From positions 1,116,001 through 1,180,000 of the forward strand of contig JAALGZ010000014.1 in the NCBI GenBank assembly GCA_015227615.1: a DNA stretch of 64,000 nucleotides, written 5' to 3'. This document shows positions 58,184 through 64,000 of the stretch, one piece after another. Each line of letters begins with the position of its first letter. Position 1 is the stretch's first letter. Made by a program: the position numbers and the translations under genes. Source of the DNA: Labyrinthula sp. Ha (Eukaryota; Sar; Bigyra; Labyrinthulida; Labyrinthulaceae). Under the pieces are notes generated by a model. The model was given only the letters and a program-made list of their open reading frames with translations, did not search any database and was not told the DNA's origin.

Positions 58184-59371
58184 ATGCACCATCTGCCTTG
58201 GAACAATCATTACGAACAGATGAAAGAAACAATAAGGTCTTGGAAAACGAAACTCTTGTTCGCTTCCTGCACACTGCTAGTGATTCAAACTATCTTAATT
58301 CTTACCCAATATCCAAAACTTCTTTTTCATCAACCATATATACCTAGTTTTATAGTGATGAACGATGTTTTCCCTTCGAGTCCAGTGTCCCCAGAAAGGA
58401 GAGCTCTACAAGTACACAAAAATTCCACTGGAAAGTTTTTTGTTTATCAACCAAGTGGAGGATGGGGAAACCAAATTTTAATACTACTAAATGCTATAGC
58501 TGCAGCAAATTTCATGGAACGTACTTTAGTTGTTCCGCCAATAGCACCACACAATTTTCTTTACACTGGATACAATAGATTCAAAGCTGAAGAAATGGCA
58601 CCAATGGATAAAATAATAGATATTGATTTATTAGAAAGCGCAGTTGATAATGGAGTTTTATTTTGGAATAAAACTTTGAAGGAACTGAAAGAATTTTGGA
58701 AAGAAAAGAGTTGGAAAAAATATTCAAAACCAAGATATAATCCAGCAGATACTTCAAAACATAAAAAAATATGGACTTGGAATAAAGGACATATAAGAAG
58801 AGATTGGTTATCTGTAGATCAAGAAGTTGTATTTTGGAATAAAGATGGTATGTTTTTATGTTGTGGTCCATATAATGAATATAATAGTTATATTGGGTTT
58901 AATCAAGAGTTTAGAAAAACAGCATATATGATATCAAAATATATATCAAAACAAACTGAGTTTAATGCAGTTCATATTCGTAAAGGTCAAGGTCATATAA
59001 ATAAAGATAGAAGAACAGCTCTTGAATATTTTATATCACATGATATACATAGATTTAATAGAACACAAACACTTTATATAGCAACTGATACACCAAAAGA
59101 AGAATTAGATTGGTTCATTCCTTTTACTGAAGACTTTCACTTTGAGAATATTTTATTTTGGGATGATATTATAAAAGAATCATATGTTAAAAAGTTAATA
59201 AAAGGACTTACAACTAGATATCATCAAAAAATGAAAAGAGATATTGAAGGATTTATTGAGCAGTTGATATGTACCTATGCTAAAGAGTTTGAAGGTTCAA
59301 AAGCATCAACTTTTTCTATTGCTATTAAAAAATTTAGAGCATATCCGAGATTACATAAAATATGGGTTTGA
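58184..59371 (+). CDS. GDP-fucose O-fucosyltransferase-like glycosyltransferase, paralogue 2
   Basis: 395 aa from ATG 58184, or 383 aa from the second ATG (58220), which gives a shorter cytosolic tail before the signal anchor (LLFASCTLLVIQTILILTQ). It shares every motif with paralogue 1: YQPSGGWGNQILILLNAI, AEEMAPMDKIIDIDLLESAV, IHIRKGQGHINKDRR-type loop (here HIRKGQ), LYIATDTP, MKRDIEGFIEQLIC and FEGSKASTFS. The central variable loop is 12-13 residues shorter than in paralogue 1. The first 85 codons use mixed third positions and the rest almost only A/T. Same inferred function: lumenal fucosyl transfer, acceptor unknown. Both lie in this window about 24 kb apart on the same strand, so this is a local duplication. 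Confidence 0.75.
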   Translation: MHHLPWNNHYEQMKETIRSWKTKLLFASCTLLVIQTILILTQYPKLLFHQPYIPSFIVMNDVFPSSPVSPERRALQVHKNSTGKFFVYQPSGGWGNQILILLNAIAAANFMERTLVVPPIAPHNFLYTGYNRFKAEEMAPMDKIIDIDLLESAVDNGVLFWNKTLKELKEFWKEKSWKKYSKPRYNPADTSKHKKIWTWNKGHIRRDWLSVDQEVVFWNKDGMFLCCGPYNEYNSYIGFNQEFRKTAYMISKYISKQTEFNAVHIRKGQGHINKDRRTALEYFISHDIHRFNRTQTLYIATDTPKEELDWFIPFTEDFHFENILFWDDIIKESYVKKLIKGLTTRYHQKMKRDIEGFIEQLICTYAKEFEGSKASTFSIAIKKFRAYPRLHKIWV

Positions 59372-62300
59372 GTTATTAACAGATTTTATATTGCGTTTTG
59401 AGTTATTTAGATACTTCGTTTACTATGTTGAAAAATGTTGTTTCATCTATATATAAAGTTTTCTTGAGTTTTATTTTTCAAAATGCTTTTCTGCTTCTAA
59501 TCAAGTTAACAGGGAATATTTCATGTAAACTTTGTTTGGTTAGAAATTGCTTTAATTCTATGTTCTTTCTAGAGGTGAGAAGATACCTTTCTCAGGTGAA
59601 ACCAATTCATAGGTATATTTTTATTTCAGTTTCATGGACCTTGATTCTATATATTGAATTAGAATCAGATATATATTATCAATGTACTGCAATATATTAT
59701 TTCTTATGTTGGGAATTGCTATAAAAATATTTCGAAGACCATAACTCCAATATTCATTAAGTGACTAACAAAAAAATAATTTAGTGTATAAATAGCTTCT
59801 TAATTTATAGGGTAATACAAAGTAAGAATAGAAAAACGAGCTAAGCAGACACTACAGTGGAAAATTAAAAACAGAATTAACATTGCTTTAATAATTAAGT
59901 GTAGTTAAATGGTTTCCCCCATTAGTTTCGCCTCTTTGTGCTATGAGATGTTTCGTCTTCATTCATGAAGTTCGTACCTGAATCATTCTTGTAATTTTTA
60001 AGTTATACCTGTTTAATCTGAGTAATGGTTGTTTCTTTTAACACTCTTTTATCAATAGTGTATAGGAGCACTGCATCCCCATAGTGTATTGATCACAAGC
60101 GAAAAACCAAATAGAACCTTTCATTATGTAACTCATCGCATTACTGGTACATAACATATACTAAATTATTAGTTTAGGCTTCTGATGAAATTTATTCAGT
60201 TCAACTTTATATCTAATGTTAAAACCATCAATACACTATTTTCAGATTAAAAATAAGCTAAGCCAAATAAAAAACTTTCTCAAGAAAAAAATATTTTACG
60301 ATGAGTTCAAGACCCTGAATTACATTGAGCTGGAACTCATACAGAAGTATGCTGTCTTCTTCAATTTTTCTTTTAGATTAGACGAGTTGAAAAAAACAAT
60401 AGTCATTACAAATTTGTATAGAATTATTAAACCAATTTTATATATCTGAAATATGCTCACATTTAGAGATGTACAACATTTTCTGGAGAATTTCACATAT
60501 TCGAAAAGGAATCTAGAGATAGCAGAATCTTAGAATAAATAAACCGGCCTAGAATTCTCTGAATACATCTATAGAATACTAGGTGCAAATGGCTAATACT
60601 TAGAAAACGCACCACATCCAGTTTGACAGATGCAGCTCCTATATTTCGCAATATTTTACTGTTCAATTCTTAGAAAGTCTGACTTAGAAGCTGCATAGGA
60701 ATAAAGATTTAATTAAATTAAGTATTCTAATACTCGGTAAAATACCTAAAATACTGGACATAATAAGTAATTCAAGGTTGCTTTTTGGAAACTTGAATAT
60801 TAGCCCTATCCTAAGTTGAGAAATGGCGGCACGAGTTGAAGAACAAGTAGAACATAGGTAGTCAAGATATTATAATCAGGAAATCAGTACAAGTTAACTG
60901 TCTAGAATTGAAGTAATAGACAACCCAGAGCCAGTTATGAAAGAGACTGTCTGCATAGAAGGGTTAGCCATAATATAACATTCAATAACCAGTTCATTTT
61001 GGTTATCAGGGGGAATTTTTCTTTCTATGAAACTTGTATGATTTTTCTTAGCAATAATTTGTTATTATTAATAAATTGGCCCGATTGCTTTCGATTATTA
61101 GCCCCAACACTTTGAATTAATTCTTGAAGAAGATATAACGCTCCAAAACTTGGGATAAAAGACGTACAATCTGGCTACTTTCGAATCATTACTTGACCAT
61201 ATAGCTCATACTAACGAGCTTCTCATACGCTACAGAATGAAATATTAGCTTAGGCCAATTTGGCACGTAGATCATGTTTTCTAAGTAACCTGTAATTATT
61301 TTTTCCAATCATACAGAGGTTAGAAATATATGAATAGTTTTTTTTTCATGATATTAAGAATCAAAATGAGAAACAAATTCTTGTTGATGACTTCAACCAT
61401 ATCTAAGCCCTAGCCACAACAGACCATAACTATTAGACCAGATAACTAAAGAACTTCTGTGTCGGATTAGTGGGTAATTGTTCCCGTAAAACGTTTTCTA
61501 GTTCTTACATAATTTTGTCGGCAACCTAGAATATGTATAAGACATTTTCCTAGGTTTTTCATTCTCGCCATTCTGGTTCCTAGATACGCCAATCCCGATT
61601 CTCACTCAAGCCTTTAGATTTTTCTAGGTAGTTTAAATGAAAAGAGAAGGGCGTCGCTTACTACCATTTTTACCTTTTTCCCTAAGGATCACCCTAGCAC
61701 TGGTCGGGATGGAAAATTAGTATCAGAGATGTCATTCTATAAATGGAAAAGAGAGTTGAAGTCTAGTGCTAGGGAAATTTCCTAATTTTCGTGTAAATGC
61801 AAGGAATAAATGAAAAAAACTATAATCCTAAGAGCTAAAAGCACTAACTTCTAGAAAACCTAGGTTTTGAATATTGGTATCTAATTCCAGAAGTTAAATC
61901 ACAAGTTAGATAATTCAGTAAATTTTTAATCGAAAGTTTCGAGCATAAGAATTTTGAATGATCTAGGTTCTTAGGCCTAGATTGAGATTGAGAGTGCTTA
62001 GTTTTCAGCCTCTGGATACTGATTTACAATTCTATATTCACAAATCTGGTTGCAGTTTGAGGTGAGTTTTTCCTTGAGGCGTCGAGGGTCCTCAAACTTA
62101 AGTTGGCTAAATGCAAATTTTGCGTGTCTTAAAGTTGCTCGGAACCCTTTTACGAAACTCAAAGATTTCTATTAGTTCATCAGTCAGTTTTTTAATTAAT
62201 TTCCCGCTCATTATCACTCAGAAAAATAATAATTTAGAGATCTTCCACCAGTTTCTGTTTCTTCTCCCATTTTTCACTTTTTGTGGTCTGGAGACTCACT

Positions 62301-62414
62301 CAGACCCACTCACTCACTCGAAAGCTCTTCAGGAGTCTGAATAATTTCTCCATGTGAGCTAGGGCTCTGGCTTGATTTATTATAGAAACTTAAATAAATT
62401 TTGTGGTTTTAATC
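59372..62414. other. Intergenic region without recognised genes
   Basis: About 3 kb. Two open frames (108 and 77 codons) are Phe/Leu/Tyr-rich with no domain or motif and are not called. A small inverted pair, CCCTAGCACT and AGTGCTAGGG, lies within 61690-61780. Nothing else seen. Confidence 0.5.
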
Positions 62415-62795
62415 TTCCTGTTGATGATCATTAATATTAACAAACCAGTTTTGATCGAGTACTGATGGCTCATTGATAATCAGGCTTGGAGTGTTTGGCC
62501 CTGTGGAGTATTAGTGTTTCAAGTCTTTAGTGCCATGGAAAAGGAATATACGGAAGAGCTTGGTTTGTTGGATTCAAGTCCCAAACGATGAAAGATTGGG
62601 CTTTGGGTTAGTTATGCCCTCCTTGTAAGAACGAAGGGTTTCCTACCTCCAAGCAAGCCCAGAAAAAAAGTGATAATCAGAACAAACTCAGATTCATTTG
62701 ACAAAAAAGAAGATTCCAATTTTCTTATTAATAATCAGAATCAAATTAATTTTCAAATAATTATTGATAATTCTTATCAAATTCTATATCTACTC
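62415..62795. mobile_element. MITE-like element, copy C
   Basis: About 380 bp ending roughly 110 bp before the U2AF65 start codon. The right end 62731-62777 is an inverted match (43 of 47) to the left end of copy B, so it lies in the opposite orientation. The left end (GATCATTAATATTAACAAAC) resembles copy A's left flank. There is no coding capacity. Its position places it in or next to the U2AF65 promoter. Confidence 0.55.
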
Positions 62796-62903
62796 GTTAT
62801 TTACGAGTGAAGTATTAGTTTCTGTTAAAAAGTTTCACAATCTCGACATAGCATTACTGTGAGATAAATTCTAGAAATCAGTGAAGGAAATTTAAAGATC
62901 AAA

Positions 62904-64000
62904 ATGGGGGAACACAGAAGTGACCGACATAGCTCATCTAGAAGATATTCAAGCTCTCACAGGCATCGTGATAGTTCTGAGCATCGTCCAAGGAATTTAA
63001 AGCAACTACGAGAGCAACTTGAGCGAAAGAGGAAACGAAAAACCGCACCGAGAGAAACCACTGACTACAGCAAGAAATATGAAATATTGCAACAGGAGGG
63101 GAAGAACTCTTTGTTTGATGTTCGACCAGGAAAGCTTCCTTTAGCGGTAGTTCCTACCCCTGGACAAGATAGGCAACTCCAGGCTCAGGCCCAGATGGCT
63201 GGAATCGACACAAGAAACCGTTTAACTCCAAAGCTGGCTAAGTCAATTTACATAGCTGGCTTGGATACACAAGGTTTAAACGACAGAGATCTTTTTGAGT
63301 TTTTTAACAGTACTATTGATCTTGTTACTGGAAAAAAATTAAATGCTGTGGTTTCTATATATTTAAACAAGAAGAAGAAGTTTGCCTTCCTTGAAGTAAA
63401 TGATTATAACTTGGCAACTTCCATTATACAAAACCTGAATGGGGTAAAGTTTAAAGGTATGTCCCTTAACTTGCGAAGACCTGCAAATTATGTGTCTGAT
63501 AGTGCGCCACCACCTGGAGAGATACCCCCAATGGATGTTACCAAGGTGGGTATGCTTCGTGGAAAACCTTCCAGCTTTGTAGAAAACTCGCCAGAAAAAG
63601 TCTATGTTGCTGGTATTCCATATGATATATCGGAAGAACAGCTACAGGAGCTGCTTGAAAGCTATGGAAGATTAGCATCGCTTTGCATTATTAAAGATAA
63701 GGGGTATGCATTTTGCCAGTATAAGGATCCTAACGTAACGGATGAAGCTTGCAAAGGGTTAAATGGGATACCAGTTAGGGACAATATATTAACTGTAAAA
63801 CGAGCCGATGTTAATAAACCTTTAGCTCAAACTACGGATGGTCAAAAGGCGGACCCAAATCGAATGATTAATCAGCAGATTGCAAATCAGCATATTCAAG
63901 ATCAGGGCACCGTTAGGATGCTTGAAGTGCAAGGCGGTGGTGGTGGAAAAGCGATATCAAGTCGATTTATTATGTTAACAAATATGGTCACAGAGAATGA
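62904..64000 (+). CDS. U2AF65-like splicing factor, large subunit (C-terminus cut off by window end)
   Basis: U2AF65 binds the polypyrimidine tract and helps U2 snRNP recognise the branch site. 365 complete codons are visible. A short RS-type N-terminus (residues 1-46, RHSSSRRYSSSHRHRDSS then RKRKRK) precedes a linker with SLFDVRPG, in the place of the U2AF35-binding KYWDVPPPG of human U2AF65. RRM1 starts near residue 115 (SIYIAGLDTQGLNDRDLFEF, RNP1 KKFAFLEV). The RRM1-RRM2 linker has PANYVSDSAPPPGEIPP, like human RRPHDYQP. RRM2 (VYVAGIPYDISEEQLQELL, GYAFCQYKDPNVTDEACKGL) is very close to the human one. The UHM begins at SRFIMLTNMVTENE, matching LCLMNMVLPEEL. The frame is open to the window end; no intron seen so far. 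Confidence 0.92.
   Translation, partial: MGEHRSDRHSSSRRYSSSHRHRDSSEHRPRNLKQLREQLERKRKRKTAPRETTDYSKKYEILQQEGKNSLFDVRPGKLPLAVVPTPGQDRQLQAQAQMAGIDTRNRLTPKLAKSIYIAGLDTQGLNDRDLFEFFNSTIDLVTGKKLNAVVSIYLNKKKKFAFLEVNDYNLATSIIQNLNGVKFKGMSLNLRRPANYVSDSAPPPGEIPPMDVTKVGMLRGKPSSFVENSPEKVYVAGIPYDISEEQLQELLESYGRLASLCIIKDKGYAFCQYKDPNVTDEACKGLNGIPVRDNILTVKRADVNKPLAQTTDGQKADPNRMINQQIANQHIQDQGTVRMLEVQGGGGGKAISSRFIMLTNMVTEN

Noticed and set aside
59398-59724. Open frame of 108 codons just after the second fucosyltransferase-like gene
   Set aside because: No ATG at the apparent start and no motif. More likely 3' untranslated or intergenic sequence.
1-64000. tRNA, rRNA, U6 or other snRNA genes and CRISPR-like arrays
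   Set aside because: No cloverleaf with a GTTCGAATC-type arm, no conserved rRNA or U6 core, and no regularly spaced direct repeats were found by eye on either strand.

Overview
This is an AT-rich nuclear segment from a eukaryote that I cannot place to species. The genes read with the standard code: TAA, TAG and TGA all end real genes. The genome has a spliceosome, since U2AF65-like and RBM39/CAPER-like splicing factors both lie here and four genes contain GT-AG introns. A lone AP2/ERF DNA-binding domain argues against animal or fungus and suits an alga or protist (Archaeplastida, SAR or relatives). The four introns I can place are only 31-33 nt long, yet intergenic spaces are several kb, an unusual pairing.

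Layout. 1-4.2 kb: no gene seen. 4.2-6.8 kb: a PRPP synthetase with a membrane-anchored, mitochondrial-type N-terminus faces a polytopic membrane protein. 12.3-14.8 kb: RGS-domain protein with a long helical tail. 20.4-21.6 kb: AP2 factor. 22.2-22.7 kb: a MITE-like element with 40-nt inverted arms. 26.4-28.8 kb: Myb-like protein, an unknown basic protein and a single-pass membrane protein. 29.3-29.6 kb: a second MITE-like copy. 33.4-36.5 kb: O-fucosyltransferase-like gene, 3-hydroxyisobutyrate dehydrogenase and a membrane/coiled-coil gene with an apparent frameshift. 39.6-43.9 kb: single-pass membrane protein, large coiled-coil protein and MAF1. 44.6-45.8 kb: decayed tyrosine-recombinase element. 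51.1-53.8 kb: tetraspanin and RBM39-like factor. 57.2-59.4 kb: a small FAR1/FLYWCH-like ORF and a second O-fucosyltransferase-like gene. 62.4-62.8 kb: a third MITE-like copy. 62.9-64 kb: U2AF65, running off the window.

Genes sit in small islands, mostly tail to tail with 10-170 bp between stop codons, separated by 3-6 kb without recognisable genes. There is no operon-like functional grouping. Functions are housekeeping (PRPP synthesis, valine catabolism, Pol III control, splicing), signalling (RGS, tetraspanin), transcription (AP2, Myb-like) and secretory-pathway glycosylation (two O-FucT-like paralogues).

The most interesting signals are the uniform ultra-short introns, an identical 13-nt motif (AATTGCCCAAAAT, gene-sense) upstream of three genes, a mobile-element family with at least three clear copies, the recombinase fossil with exact HxxR-W-Y spacing, and a U2AF65 whose U2AF35-binding Trp position reads Phe. 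All calls come from reading the sequence; no database search was possible.
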